From Circinella minor (Eukaryota; Mucoromycota; Mucoromycetes; Mucorales; Lichtheimiaceae): 64,000 nt of DNA. Below, piece after piece: positions 1 through 15,745 of the stretch. The notes under the pieces were generated by a model, which was given only the letters and a program-made list of their open reading frames with translations, was not told where the DNA came from and made no database searches. The stretch is from NCBI GenBank assembly GCA_016758965.1, contig JAEPRB010000009.1, forward strand, positions 62,001-126,000. The letters run 5' to 3'. Position 1 is the first letter of the stretch. Each line of letters opens with the position of its first letter. The translations under genes and the position numbers were made by a program.

Positions 1-225
1 CACTATATAATCCCCATTCTTACACTCAATATATCTTTTGTATTTTACATCTGTCTGAGTTCTTGATTGCCTATTTTTGAAGTGAATTAAATAAGAAAAA
101 ATGTCATCATATATATGAAAAAACTACATTTTTATTTAATTGACTTTATTACATGTTATTAAAAAGAAAAATCCAGGAGAAGATAAACCTGGTGTCATAT
201 TTTTCCTTACTTTTTTTTTTTTTTT

Positions 226-660
226 TTACGATAAAATTAATAAATCTGTTTTTTTTTTTTGACATATGACCTGCTCCTCCTCAACTCCTTTTGTCTCCAT
301 AGGAACATGGGTCGTCATAGCATGTGAAATAAAATATTTTCTGGTGCCCTTGAAGGCATGATTGGAGCAATCAATTAACTCTTTCCATTCTTTTTGCGAT
401 AGCCATTGAATAACAACAGATTCAAAAAAAAAAAACACACAAAGAATTAATCTTTCGTCCTAATTTTTTTTCTCTAGCATGGGAATAAAATGATTGGGTA
501 ACAAAATAAAAAGAGACGATCCAGTCGAGCTTTGCGTAACGCAAGTTCTAAAATTAACTCTTGGATAAATTGCTTCAATATTTCTCTCCGCTTGCGGGGT
601 GTAATGGTGTATGCCGCAGTTCTTTTGACAGAGAAAAAAAAAACCAAAGGGGAAAATGAT
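226..660 (-). pseudogene. Coding-like fragments, unidentified
   Basis: Two stretches on the minus strand have coding character: about 490-660, a basic helical segment containing KRREILKQFIQELILELALR, and 226-462, containing VVIQWLSQKEWKELIDCSNH and ending in a stop at 226. The second is open back through a run of four Phe codons (12 T). I could not find a splice join that keeps both in frame, so this may be a decayed gene or the 3' end of a gene whose other exons I missed. No family was recognised. Confidence 0.25.
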
Positions 661-939
661 ACGCGTTTTTTTTTTCAGGGCATAATCAATACTAACATGG
701 TTCTCTTGAAGTTATGTTTCTAAATGATCAGTTTACTGCCATGTTTCTCCCTTGAATTTTTTTCACACCATATTTATACACATACATTGATTAATATTTC
801 AAGACAATCAATTTATACAACTTGTTAGTGGCGGGTTCTAATTTTTTTTTGTTTCCACTTTTGTGTTACGCGAACTTAAAGAGAGAGAAAAGTTCATACA
901 AGGCGGGTTTGATGATGGTAACTTTTTTTTTCTTTTTTA

Positions 940-1250
940 GCGCCACCCTCTATTCACTCGTAATCTTTTCTTTCTTTACCAACTCTCTTTTTTCTTTATG
1001 ACTCTGTTGTAAACCAGTCCTTCCTTTGATTATTTTCCTTGTCTTCTTTCTCTCTCCTCTTTATAAACACTTCTTCTTTAACCCTCGTTATACAGTCATT
1101 CCTTTATAAAACAAATCATTCCTTTTTTTATCAATCCCTCTATATCTCTTTTCCTCCTTAGAATAATTCCCTTTCTCTACTATTAGTCCTCCTTTTACTT
1201 ACTCTTCTTTCTTCTCTTTCTTCTCTGCTCTGAAAAAAAGAAAACGAATC
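940..1250 (+). promoter_or_regulatory. Pyrimidine-rich leader of the homeobox gene
   Basis: A roughly 300-bp tract very rich in C and T precedes the homeobox start codon, with a TATAAA-like stretch near 1060. CT-rich leaders just upstream of the start are common in fungal promoters. The core promoter position is inferred. No other gene is evident between 720 and 1255. Confidence 0.4.
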
Positions 1251-1255
1251 TCATC

Positions 1256-2822
1256 ATGAACCACATGAATCACCCTTCACTTTTAACCGCGAGCGCTAAT
1301 GTCCCCTCTCAACAACATCACCACCACCACCAGGAACAACAATCTCAACAACAGCCAAAAAAACGTACTCGCGTAACACCTTCACAACTTACCATTCTAG
1401 AAGAAACTTTTGCCATTAGTGCAACACCAGACAGTAAGATGCGTAAACAATTAGCACAAAAACTTCAAATGCCTGAACGATCCATTCAAATTTGGTTTCA
1501 AAACAGAAGAGCCAAAGTAAAAATGTTACAGAAGCGTGCAATAATGCGAGAAGAACAAGAAGCAGCCAAAGCTCGATTATATGCAGAAGCAGCAGCTTAT
1601 GTTCATAATCATCATCACCAACCTTATTGGTATCCACGTAGGTCACATCATCAACATCCACCATTTCCTCCTCCACCGCCCGCAAAAGTACCAATTCAAC
1701 GTGCATGGAGTTCTGATATTATTTCATCTAATAATTCTACTATCTCCTCTGCACAACACCATTCTCACCCAACCCCTCCTACGTCTTCTTCTTCAACTAC
1801 TACAACAAATACAATTCCAGTGACAACATCAGTAGCTACCCAACATCAAATACCAATGCCACATCAACAAACAAATGCATATCCTCCTCCTCCTGCATTT
1901 GCAGCGCCACCTCTTCCACCACCACCTTTTACAACAGCTACACCTCCACTTCCATTATATATTGTACCAAATGAAACTATGGGTTATCCAGATGAAATGG
2001 ATGATATGAGATTTAGACGAATTGGTAAATTATGATTTATTAATATATATTTTTTTCCTATCAGCATGAGGACTTTTTTTTTTTATTGTTAATATTTAAT
2101 ACTATGAAAACTAAAATTGACAACAACTTTTATACAATATACTTATATATATATATATAGATAGTGAACCCGCTCCAATGATTCATGATGGATCACTTTC
2201 ACTCGCTGGTGATGCTTCGACGATTCCTGAAAGTGGTCTTATCACAGCTAGTGCTCTCACTGTAGGTACTTGGCATCGCATGAAAATCACACAACAAGAT
2301 TTGTTGTGCCACTATCATTCTACAGAACGAACATTTGCATGGCATATCCGAGATAGCGATTATCATTTTAAAATGGTAGTTTCTTTTGATACAATTGCCT
2401 CTATCGAAATTAATACATTACCGGATAATGTGTCAGCAGATATTCATTTAGACTTGGCTGAACCACCATTATTCTTTATGGAAAATGGTGGTGATAATAA
2501 TTGGATTCAATGTAGTGATTTTACTGAAGGCATGCAAGCGACTTGCATTCTTCGACATACAATCAGAGGATTAACTGCTGACTTACGTCAAGAATTATTT
2601 AATATTGCTAGTTTGGATGATGGATTGTGTCAAGTCACTCAGTTTTTTACGACACCTAACACAACAACGCCTTCAGCAGCAATCATGGCAGCAGCACAAG
2701 CAGCAGGTGTAGCCTCATCATCTGAACCACCATCCGTTTTTGATCAAAATTTATTATGGAGACATCAAAGTTTACCATTAGGATTTGGTTGGACGGGAGA
2801 TGAGACTTCATCTTCCTTTTGA
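1256..2822 (+). CDS. Homeodomain transcription factor (476 aa)
   Basis: Two exons, 1256-2024 and 2161-2822; the 136-bp intron runs from GTAAAT to ATATAG and the join keeps frame. After a His/Gln-rich N-terminus, a homeodomain lies at about residues 35-95, with the recognition helix IQIWFQNRRAKVK (the WFQNRR core is invariant in the family). A His/Pro/Thr-rich linker follows. Exon 2 encodes a compact conserved-looking C-terminal domain starting near ALTVGTWHRM, followed by an Ala-rich tail. That homeodomain plus C-terminal domain layout resembles fungal regulators such as S. pombe Phx1; the parallel is from memory. It should act in the nucleus as a DNA-binding regulator; targets are unknown. 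The start is the first ATG after the CT-rich leader; MNHMNH also offers a second Met three codons later. Confidence 0.9.
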
Positions 2823-3399
2823 ATGAACTCAGTCCTCAATATTATATCATTATCATTATTATTATAATCACTTGTTAAAATTATTCAAGCAAAAAAACAA
2901 CAAAAACAATGTCATTATATATTATTTACATTGCATCAATTCAACTTTATTTTTTTATTCATTCATTCACTCAACCATTTACTCACAAACATAACCCATT
3001 TTTCTTCTTTATTTGCTACCTTTTCCCCATTTTATTCACTTTTATCTTCTAAACAAACAATCAATCGAATACGTATCATAATTTTAGAGCTGTTCCTTCC
3101 CATTTTCTAACTGTTTTCTCTCTCTCTCTTTCACCCTTGTTCTTCTTATATATATATATCATTACAACAACAATTAGCACCTTTACACAAATGCATATCT
3201 TATTATTAAAAATAATCAACAAAAAAAAACATTATAGACTTTTTCAATATCTAACGAAAAAAACAAAAACAAAAACAAACGCGGTTGAAAATTTTCGCGC
3301 CCATATATTTTTTTTTGTAAAAAAAAAGACGCGGTATCTTTTTTAGGTTCCTTTGAAAAGTTTCGCGTTTCCTTTTCCCCTCAACTTCAAAAAATAATA
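2823..3399. other. Intergenic: UTRs and Dpb2 promoter
   Basis: AT-rich DNA between two same-strand genes. I see no gene. The last 120 bp hold the GCG-containing sites listed separately; a CT-rich stretch lies at 3110-3140. Confidence 0.5.
3278..3370 (+). promoter_or_regulatory. E2F/MBF-like site cluster upstream of Dpb2
   Basis: Four CGCG-core motifs stand out in otherwise AT-rich DNA within 125 bp of the Pol epsilon subunit start: AACGCGG near 3278, TTTTCGCGCC at 3292-3301, GACGCGG at 3328-3334 and TTTCGCGTTT at 3361-3370. TTTCGCGC fits the E2F consensus, and ACGCG is the core of the yeast MCB element. Both are known to drive G1/S expression of replication genes. Binding is inferred. Confidence 0.5.
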
Positions 3400-5821
3400 A
3401 TGAGTACACCACAGCAAATTAGACGACTTACCTATATTGCTTTTACCAAAGGGCATAACTTTCATCTCAAAACGGAAGCAACTAATTACCTTGCCGAATT
3501 ATTAAAAAATGACACAAACGCAGCAGACACAATCAAAAAGATCGCACAAGGTTATTTGAAACAATTTCAAAATGAACCTATTGTTAGTAAAGATGCTTTA
3601 AAAATAGTTGTAATGAATATGCAACAAAAGAAGGCCCAAGTTAATGAACCAACACCTTTTACACGCACAAATGAAGAAACTGACACACAGCAACTTGATA
3701 ATGATCTAAGAATAATGTCAATCGATGATCGAGTCGATGTCACACAGCACTTTGACGTTGTAAATGCCTTTGATATGCCAAGACTAAGGTACAATCCTGT
3801 AAGAAAAACATTTACCACGTAAGTATACATATATATGTTTTCTATAAAAAGAATCAACGACAGGCAGCTAATATGTCTATATATACATATATTAGGTGTC
3901 CGGATAAAGCAGTATTATTAGGAGGAGCAAATGAGAAGGCAGCTTTGTTTCGTGATCGATTCGATATTATCAAACAACGGCTCATGCACAACGAAAACTT
4001 TTGTCCACCTTCAACACATGTATCAGATAATGACTCATATTTAAAAGTAACTATACCCATTCTTTTGTTAATTAATGTGTTGTTATGGAAACAAACATCA
4101 CTAAGTTATAGTCAAAATATTAGATTACACCTATTAAAACCCTTATTGGTCGAGATCGAGAATATTTCTTATTATTTGGCATGTTGACACAACTGGAAGA
4201 AGGAAAAGTATTCTTAGAAGACGACGATGCACATGTAGAATTGGATCTTTCAGATTGTGAGGTAGTTTTTTTATTTTTCAAATGAAAATGCGGATGATCC
4301 AGTTCATGGTTTCTGATGTTCTTGGGTGCTTTTATATAATAGTTACCTAAATCTGGAATGTTTACGGACGGTACATTTGTTTTAGCTGAAGGGTACTATG
4401 GAGATGATCATGTATTCCATGCCCAAGAAATCAGTTTTCCACCGGCTGAATCTCGCGCAATGGCAGAGTAAGTAATGTATTTGAATATGTTTTTTTACGT
4501 TATAAAATGAATCTTTGGACTGAAGTATTCTCTTTATTAGTACTTATTATTCTGGTGTTGATTTCCTTGGAATAAGTAAATTAAAAATAGAAGAGGTAAT
4601 AATACACAAGTAAGCTGTTTGGGAAAAAAAAAGGAGCATAATAAAAGTCTGAATTGAGTAAATTAATATTCTTCAAAAAACATAGGATCGGCTGAGAGCA
4701 GAAGAAGTTGCTAATACAAATGTGTTCTTCGTTATTTTATCTGACGTGCATCTTGACGAACCACGGGTAAATATATCTCACAAACCTGATTAGTTTTTGA
4801 AAGGGATCATGAATAAAACATTAACTATTTTTGCTTGATAATAATATCAAAAAGGTCATGGCTGGATTGCGTCGAGTATTTGAAGGTTATGAAAATGATA
4901 CACAAATCCCATTAGCATTTATTCTTTGTGGTGATTTTTGTAAAGATAGTTCTATCGATCCAGATGTATATAAAGGTAGTTATAGACATATTCTAGCTTG
5001 ATGAGCCATTAACGTATATTTTACTAAACATTACATTTTAGATAATTTTTCCGCACTAAGTGACCTGATCCAAGAATTCCGAGGAATTGCAACACATTCA
5101 TATTTTGTGTTTGTACCAGGAAGTAAAGATCCATCCATGGCTGGAAATAGTCTACCACAAACATCTATCCCTGATTGGTTTACTACACGTATGAGAGGGA
5201 GAGTGCGACGTGCTATTTTTGCATCTAATCCATGTCGGTAAGTTAATAATTTTAAAATAAAAAAAAAAAAAAACTACAAGAAAAAGAAAAAGAAAAATTT
5301 AAAAGTGGAATATAATAGGATACGTTATTGTACACAAGATATTGTCATCTTTCGAGAAAATTTATTTAGTAGATTATGGCGAAATTCTCTTAAATTCCCT
5401 CAAATGACTGAAGAAGATCCTACTAATCATGTAAGTATAAAATATTCGGAGTACAAAAAAGAAGTAAGAAAACTCATCAAACGAAATTTTGATACAGATC
5501 GTACGGACAGTAATTGATCAAGGTCATTTATGCCCAATTCCACTATCAGTAAGACCGATCTTTTGGTCATTTGATCATGCTTTACGATTATACCCCCTTC
5601 CACATGCGGTAAGTTCGGTTTTTTTGAAGCTTCAATATGAGATAGCTAAGACTGATTTATGAACTATAATGATTTTTTATTAGCTCATATTGGCAGATCA
5701 ATGTGAACAATTTGGTACCACTTACGAAGGTACACATTGTATTAGCCCGGGTAGTTTCCCGGCTTCTGATTTTTCATGGAGAACATATTATCCAGCGACA
5801 CGGGTATCAGCGAAATGGTAA
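3400..5821 (+). CDS. DPB2: DNA polymerase epsilon subunit B (548 aa)
   Basis: Second subunit of replicative polymerase epsilon, a structural partner of the catalytic subunit and the CMG helicase. I read 11 exons: 3400-3818, 3896-4046, 4124-4261, 4343-4467, 4541-4595, 4686-4766, 4855-4975, 5042-5237, 5319-5430, 5498-5608, 5684-5821; phases agree at every join. Landmarks: an N-terminal helical domain; RYNPVRKTF then [28 protein letters not shown], typical of the OB-fold region; and an inactive calcineurin-like phosphoesterase domain containing [15 protein letters not shown] and [10 protein letters not shown]. The C-terminus ends [15 protein letters not shown], as in POLE2 proteins. The length is close to human POLE2 (527 aa). 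Upstream sites suggest cell-cycle control. Confidence 0.95.
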
Positions 5822-7293
5822 ATAGAAATTTTATACCTGAAAGAAGGGAGGAAAAAGAAAAAAAGTAAAGACAAGGACTAATTCTCATTTACTTATTTAT
5901 AATAGTACTTTACCAGCATAAAAGATGAAGATTTATTGTTTTGATGGGAAAGAAAATCATGTTTTCTTTCTTGTCTTTAAGTTATATTGTATATAATAAT
6001 GAAATTATAACAGCAAACAGAAAAAGGTGAACTAATTCATAATTCATAACTTTAACATACATCCTTTTATCATCATTATACAAGATAGAATAAAAAATTA
6101 ACAACTGTTTCTGCGGATAATAATAATAATAATAAAATATGAATCTCTTCTTTTTTTTTGCTTGTTTTTTCATTTGGTTTACGTTACGTGGCGAATAAAA
6201 AACAATTCGTACATTGTTTACGTAATTGATGTTTTTCATATGGATCTTTATCCATAATAATGTGTTCGAAAAAAATCATATTACCATGAATGGGCATAAC
6301 TCCAAAATACGTACGAACACTGTTCCAAAGCTGGTGGGTACAAAGCTGTAAGTGTACGTAATATTAATAATATATCAATCTTGGTGGTTGCAAGGAAAAA
6401 AAAAGACTGATTGCTAAGTGTAGAATTGGACTTAGTTAACAATATGACACGAAGAGAGAAGATATTTCGATGTTATGCTGTATTGTTTTAGAATTAAGTC
6501 TCTGCAAACGGCGGTTGTGTAAAACAAGTATACAGTATAAGAAAAAAAAAAGACCAAGCGTTCGCTACCGGGATGAATAAACTGTTTGTCGAAATTGTCA
6601 AGGTTGAATTATGTATTGAAAGAAGTGGGCTGAATAAATCTTGCCGTTTATTGTATACACTCTTTACGTTGTTCAAGAGCATATTTCTTTATCATCGTAT
6701 ATTAAGAGTTTTTTTTTTTTTGGAGGGGCCACACGTGGAAAAACAAGTTGGATCATTTATTAAGGTCAATCCAAAGAAAAAGCTGATACTTACCTTTATT
6801 CATCCTCACCTTTCTATTCCTTTGAAATAAAGATTTATGTTAACTGCGAAAAAACGTAGTCACTGGACCTAGGGCTATTTTGAAAGGTTATTGATGTTGT
6901 CAAGTATATTAACTGTTGCTTATAGCAGGAAAGGGAGAAAATATTAGACAGAATTGATAAGTATATGTAAACAGGTGGGAAGAAACTATTCGGCGTATAT
7001 CTATCTATGGAAGGCTATGAACAACTGACCTTTATATAACATAAGCTGTCAGGTTTTTTTTTTTTTTTTTTTTTCCTTTTTTTTTTTCATCGGTATTTTT
7101 TTTTTCAATATTTCTCCTTTATTCCCCATAGCATTTATTGACACCAGTAAACCATATAGTTTTTTGTATTTTTCACATGATATTTACTGGATTAGGTATC
7201 TTAAACAACATATTTAGAAAAATATTCCTTTTGAACGCTTTATTTTTATACAAAATGCCCTTTTCCATAATAACCTATAGCGATTTGCACTAC
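5822..7293. other. Intergenic, with one orphan exon-like ORF
   Basis: About 1.5 kb of AT-rich DNA between convergent genes. It holds poly-T runs near 7053-7080 and one exon-like open stretch on the minus strand (6184-6345, listed separately). Other short ORFs are low-complexity and were not accepted. Confidence 0.5.
6184..6345 (-). pseudogene. Orphan 3'-terminal exon, unidentified
   Basis: On the minus strand an open stretch begins right after a good acceptor (CACTTACAG) and runs 53 codons to a stop at 6184. It reads as real protein rather than low-complexity sequence, for example MPIHGNMIFFEHIIMDKDPY and a closing Cys pair (QCTNC). I found no convincing upstream exon between 6346 and 6600. 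It may be the relic of a lost gene or the last exon of one with very short exons. Family not recognised. Confidence 0.25.
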
Positions 7294-9956
<2,663 letters not shown>

Positions 9957-12238
9957 ATGGTAATGACCAGGAAAAGATTCAACACGTATTGCTACGGCAT
10001 ATGTGCCGCACTTTGCATGTTTATCAATGGATTTGACGCATGTGAGTTTTATCATTGCTATTTCTACGATAGCTGTTATTTTTATACGCTTCGTTATTTC
10101 GCTGTCCATAGATTATTATGAAATACTAATAATGAATTCTCTATGACAACAGCCGTTTTCAATAATTTACAAGGTATTAGTCGATTTATGGAAGATATGG
10201 ATCTGCATCAAAATGCCATAGAAGATCAAAATTTGATTGGTGCTGTCACTTCCAGTTATATGGCAGCAACAATCGTTGCTGGTCTTTTTATTTCACCTTT
10301 TATTACACATTACCTCGGTCGTCGTGCATCCATTTTTTCGGGATGTATTGTGGTCATCGTCGCTTCGTTGATTCAAAGTATGTGTTACCATGACTGAATT
10401 TTATTTCCATCAATCAACCAGTTAAATTTTTGCTGTTGCATAATAATTAATAAGTCTTTTTTTGCCCCTGAATTTAGCATTTTCAAAGAATGTTGCAAGT
10501 AAGTTTTGATGGTTGCATCCCACACATAAAACACGGTCAAAAAAAACAAATTAATAGTTATATTTTGTTTTATTAATAATATTTCTTTTACCAATTTAGC
10601 ATTTATTGGTGGAAGAATTGTTCTTGGTATTGGCCAGGGTATAGCTTTACCTGCTGGCCCGGTCTTTATGAGTGAAATTACACCTCCCCAAATTCGTGGT
10701 CGTATGCTTTCTTTCTGGCAAATGATGTGAGTGATTGTGTAACAATTCTATATATCAATATATAATAAGAACTGTTGTTTTCTTATTCTATTAACAAAAA
10801 CTAACATCCAATAAAACCAAAGGTACTCTGTTGGTGCTCTCGTTACATCATACTCTGCACTTGGTCTTCAACGATCTGATTATTTGGGTGATTGGCAATG
10901 GAAAACAATCACTCTAATTCAAGCTGTCATTCCTCTTATCTGTGCTGTTTGTATCTTTTTATGTCCGGAATCACCTCGCTGGCTCGTTCAGAAAGGAAAG
11001 GATGATAAAGCCCGTCGTGCAATTGCTCGTGTCCGTGAACCTGAAGAAGTGGAACTTGAGCTTCAAGAAGTATGTATTATTGTTGTTTACGTTTATTTAT
11101 CGCTCTCTTTTGATATTTATATTAATAGTAAGTATGATATATAACCTTTCAATTATTTAGATCAAGGCTGCTATTGACTGGGAAGAAAAGAACACCAGTA
11201 ACTCACTCAAAGATCTTTGGGTGGACAAATCTATCCTTCGTCGTCTTAGTAAGAGTTTTATTAGTATTTTTTTTTTTTTTTTGAGAAAAATAACTCACGG
11301 AAAAAAATAAAGAAAAAAAAACTAATAACTCTTTAATATATATAGTTCTTGGTATGGTTATCAACTTTGGTCAACAAATTACAGGTCAATCTATGATGAA
11401 CAACTATTCCACAAAAGTCTATAGCTCCGTTTTTACCGACGATTCAACTATTCTTTTAATCAATGCGTTGAATTATACATTTGGTATTTTATTCACATTA
11501 ACTTGTACCTTTTTATCTGATCGTATGGGTCGTACTACTATGCTGGTCATAGCCGGTATTGGCCAAGGTGTCATGCTGTTGATTGCTGCCACAGTGTATG
11601 TCACTACACCCAATATCCTTGCAGATGATGGTACTATTTCAAAGACAACAGGCGTAGGAGCTGCGTTGGTATTATCCTTGTTTTTGTTCACTTTCTTTTA
11701 TAAACCGGGCTGGGGAGCCACAGTGTGGATTTACTCTTCAGAAATTTTCCCAATGAGCGTTCGTGGTACCGCAGTGTCGATATGTACAAATACTCAAAAC
11801 GTTTCCAACTTGGTTATGGCTCAAGCATTTCCTCCCATGTTTATCGGTAAGTATTAACTTTATTTATATAAGTAAGTTTTATATAATGCCTCAGGTATAT
11901 AGCCTTGTTGTTGCCTAACAAAACATTTCTTATAAACAACCATTATCTGTAGCAATGGGTTTTTATGCACTCTATGTTTGGATGGGTGTCAACTTTGTTC
12001 TAGCGGTCATTGTATGGCGGTTCTATCCTGAGACTAAAGGTAGATGGGTCTAATTTTTTTAGTATCGAAATATTTAATAATTATTGTAACTATAGTAACT
12101 AACTACTCTTTTTTCATCTTCTTAAAAGGTGTACCGTTGGAGGAAATGGATCAACTATTCGGTGGAGCCGACAAGGTTGCAGTAGTTCACCAGGACCACA
12201 AAGATGATTTTTCCTACAAGGATGAAAAAACTGCTTAA
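9957..12238 (+). CDS. MFS sugar transporter, LAC/CDT-like (496 aa)
   Basis: Plasma-membrane sugar porter. Nine exons: 9957-10041, 10153-10377, 10478-10498 (21 nt), 10600-10726, 10823-11069, 11161-11248, 11346-11846, 11953-12039, 12129-12238; all phases agree. Family marks include YLGRRAS after TM2, FIGGRIVLGIGQG, EITPPQIRGRM, the PESPRWLVQKGK signature after TM6, GQQITGQSMMNNY in TM7, SDRMGRTT, WIYSSEIFPMSVRG and PETKGVPLEEMDQLF at the C-terminus. About 12 membrane segments are visible. Within the family the sequence looks more like lactose/cellodextrin permeases than hexose carriers. Placement beside an intracellular GH43 suggests that it imports xylo-oligosaccharides or similar beta-linked sugars. 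The substrate is inferred; a monosaccharide carrier is possible. Confidence 0.93.
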
Positions 12239-13205
12239 AAAATTATTGATTTTCTTTATATATCTATGACTATTTTTTCTTTATATAATTTTTACTATCA
12301 TAACATTATTATTAGTTTTTCTTTGTTTATATGTTTTCCTCTGAATCCTTATTTTTCTTCTACGTATTTATACTTTCATTCTATACTTTAATCAGCAGGG
12401 CTGGCTAAAGTAGCTTTTACTTAACTCCTTTTTTGTACAACGTCTCTCCATTATTCACTAGTAAGACTGTAACTAATTCTCGTATTTACCTTTCATCATA
12501 ATATCCCGCAACAACACTTTTTCTTTTTTACACATAAAAGCCTTTAAACAATTTATAACATTTTGTTTTTATTCCAGTGTCTACATAATACCAAATAAAT
12601 ATCCGACGTGAAAAAAAAAACTTAAGCTAGTAGACTAATCTTAAGAGCAACGAGTAACGGGTAGGTGTCAAACGGAAACAATGAACTGATAGTACGTATC
12701 TTGACAAGTTTAAAAATTGCATAAACAATAAACGTAAATGGTAATATTGGCGTTTGTTACATTATGTAAAGCTAATTTAAAAAGTTAAATATCAGGGTAT
12801 AAAATAGTTATATCTTTGCTGTGTTGCATCATATTCACTTACGAAATATAGCACTCGCCACCCTACACCAGGATCAACCTTTTTTCATTACTTTTGAACC
12901 TAAGTAATATATCGACCACTAAAGTAACTTATAATTCATTCGAATCAAGCCCGATTAACGACAACTAACACCTTTGGAAAAAAATAAACTTTAGTGCTGA
13001 CTTAAATATGAGGAGGTGATTATAAGAAGTTTAATAACATGGTTATGTATACAATTATTCTTTTACACAAGGGAGATAGTTATGCAGAAGAAGTACAAAG
13101 GCGTATTGGATTTTCGAGGAAAGAAAAGGAGGAGATGAATGTATTCAACTATACTAGAATTATTTTATACATATTATGTTAACTAACATCTATAATGATT
13201 AGTAT
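12239..13205. other. Intergenic between convergent genes
   Basis: About 970 bp of AT-rich DNA: the 3' UTR of the transporter and, on the other strand, that of the LRR gene. I see no coding or repeated structure. Confidence 0.5.
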
Positions 13206-15745
13206 TTAAAATCGCTCCAGACGTATAGCATCTCTTGGAAGATGATTGAATGCAGTAGCACGTGGATTGGATGACTGTATAGATTGCCTAATAACTGGTA
13301 CTAAAGCGGGTGGCTCTACATTATCATGAACATGATTATTGTTGCCACAATAATTATAAGATCGCTGGAACGGCTTAATAAGTTTCAAGAAATTTTCACG
13401 AACAAATTGTTTCCATCCTATCCATAAAAAAGCTGAAGATGAGAATGACAATTGATACTAAAAGACTATATGAATATATGTAAAAAAAGAGTGCATTATT
13501 CTTTTACCTGAAACTTTACTCATAACATTAAATTGTATTTCTTGCTGTTGTTCTTGTTGTTGTTCTGAAAGTATTATATCGTGGTCATCTATCGCCATAT
13601 TTTCGTGTTCTAATTGTTGTACAGCGGGTAATGTAATTGTACGCCAACCTTTAGATGCATTATGCAATTGGACAACAGCATTTAAAGCACAAGTTCTTGA
13701 ACATACATTAAATCGAATTGGTACACGAACACGTTCCATACACATCCTAGCGATATATCCGATCTGAAAAGTTGAATTACCAGTATCATTATCAGCCATA
13801 CTATTGTTATTGAACCATTGTCCACAATGATCACATTGTTGCATTGTATCTTGTTGAATGTAATTACATATATGTTCGGGTACAAGGTGAGGTGATATGA
13901 TCTGTTTCAAAAACTCTTGTCGTTCTTTAGGAAATGCATCTATCAATGGACGATTTGATAATGACGTATTATTAAATTTTTCAGTCATATGCTCAAAGCA
14001 CATATATTCAGGCAATTGCTGTTGCTTTGCTGATAGAGGAAGTGTCATGGTAGTTGAAGAAAGTAGGGTTCGAACTGTAATTTCAAGTAAAGAAAGAACT
14101 TGAGGTAACGATGTCTGCTGGTTTTCGCTGCCGTCGCCGGTGTCACTATCGTCATGATAATAATGATCATCTTCTTCAATTTGAACTTTGCTGTTCATGC
14201 AAGTAGTTTTCGGTTGTCGTGATGAAAGTTCGTCATATGCTGTACACAAATCCGCCTCTTGTTCCAATAACATATCAGCATTATCCAAAGTCAATATTGT
14301 CTTGTTTTTATAAATAATACCCGTGCTGTGTTTCATAGATGGATTTTCATAAAACAACATGGTTCGTATAGATCCACCTCCGTTTGTTGGAGTTGCTTCA
14401 TCTTCCTTACCACTCTTTTTCTTTTTCTTGCTATTATTGATCAATACAGGACACGAAGGGGGACATGCGCAACTTGTTGATGATAATGATGAACCAGGTA
14501 AAACTTGAAACACGGCCAATGGAACCCCTACTTCTTCTACTGTTGATACCTCAGTCATTGGTGCAAGTGCCAAGATGGATGCGGGGAAATAGCTTAATTT
14601 ATTCCGACGAATATCCAATTTTTGCAAACAATGCATTCGGCTAAACACCCGAGGTGGTAAATAAGTCAGTTGATTTTGTACAAGTCCCAGTTTGACAAGT
14701 TGAGTTAATTCACCCATGGAATTTGGTAATGCTGTTAGACGGTTATCGTTTAGATTAAGCCATTCCATTCGTGTTAATAATCCAATGGTAGTTGGAATGA
14801 CACAAAGTTGGTTAATAGCTAAATTCAATCGTTGTAAATTACGTACGGCTGGAAATGTAAAAAACGATGGTGCGATCTCAGTCAACTGGCATGTATGTAA
14901 GTCCAAACTGGCTAGTTGTAAACATGGTTGGTATTGTAGAAAATCATTGGGTAGGGTGCCGAGTGGATTGCCAGATAGGTATAAGTGTGTCAAACATGTA
15001 GGTGGTTCGTCAATCAAAGTGCGTGGTACGTTGTCAAGTGCGTTGAAACCGAGGTTGAGTGTATGAAGTTTTTTGGGAAATGCAAAAGGAATATGTTGGA
15101 TCTTATTACGCTGGATTAACAGTACTTCAAGATGTTGGAGTTCAAAAATTACAGCTGGTATGGCTATAAATACATGTAGTTCAATACAATAGATGATTTT
15201 CCTTTTAACAGCTACTTTAGAAAGGATATATATACAAAGCAAAATAGCTTACTTGAAAATTCGTTGTTATGGATATCAAGTCCTTTAAGACGGCAACACT
15301 TTGCAAGATCTAGAGGAAGTTGAGCCAAATTATTATTTGATAGTGAAAGCCATTGCAAATTGGATAAGTGACATAATGTGCCTTCTGGAATATCTTGGAT
15401 GGTATTTGATGCCAAGGACAAAGATGTCAATTGAGTAAGACACAGTATTTCAAATGGAACATAACGAAAATTGTTTTCTCGTAGTGATAACTCGTGTAAG
15501 TGGTGTCGCATACAATGAAGTGCTTTTTCATATTTTTTCAAATCTTCAAATCCATTACGTCGTAATAATAGTTGCGTAACATGTTGATCGGACGAGGAAC
15601 TACTATCAAGACTATCATCGCTATTATTATTACTACTTCCACTACTATCGATATTATTACTGTTAATGCCAATTTTTGGTCCAATTCGATTAGAGGTGGA
15701 AGATGGCGATACTTGTTTAAGCAATTCGTCTGGTAATCTAGGCAT
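13206..15745 (-). CDS. Leucine-rich-repeat protein with C-terminal Cys motif (791 aa)
   Basis: Exons on the minus strand are 15745-15253, 15163-13508 and 13432-13206, with consistent phases. After a Ser/Asn/Asp-rich stretch (residues 30-60), at least ten LRRs follow from about residue 85 to 330, of the type LxxLxxLxLxxNxLxxIP, for example LQWLSLSNNNLAQLPLDLAK and MEWLNLNDNRLTALPNSM. A low-complexity linker with a KKKKKSGKED patch leads to a C-terminal region with CDHCGQWF and FNVCSRTCALNAV, a CxxC...CxxxC pattern that may bind zinc. I know this LRR plus Cys layout from uncharacterised fungal proteins but cannot name a function; scaffold or signalling roles are usual for such repeats. The third exon's acceptor (CATCTTCAG) was chosen because it alone keeps the frame. 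Confidence 0.85.
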
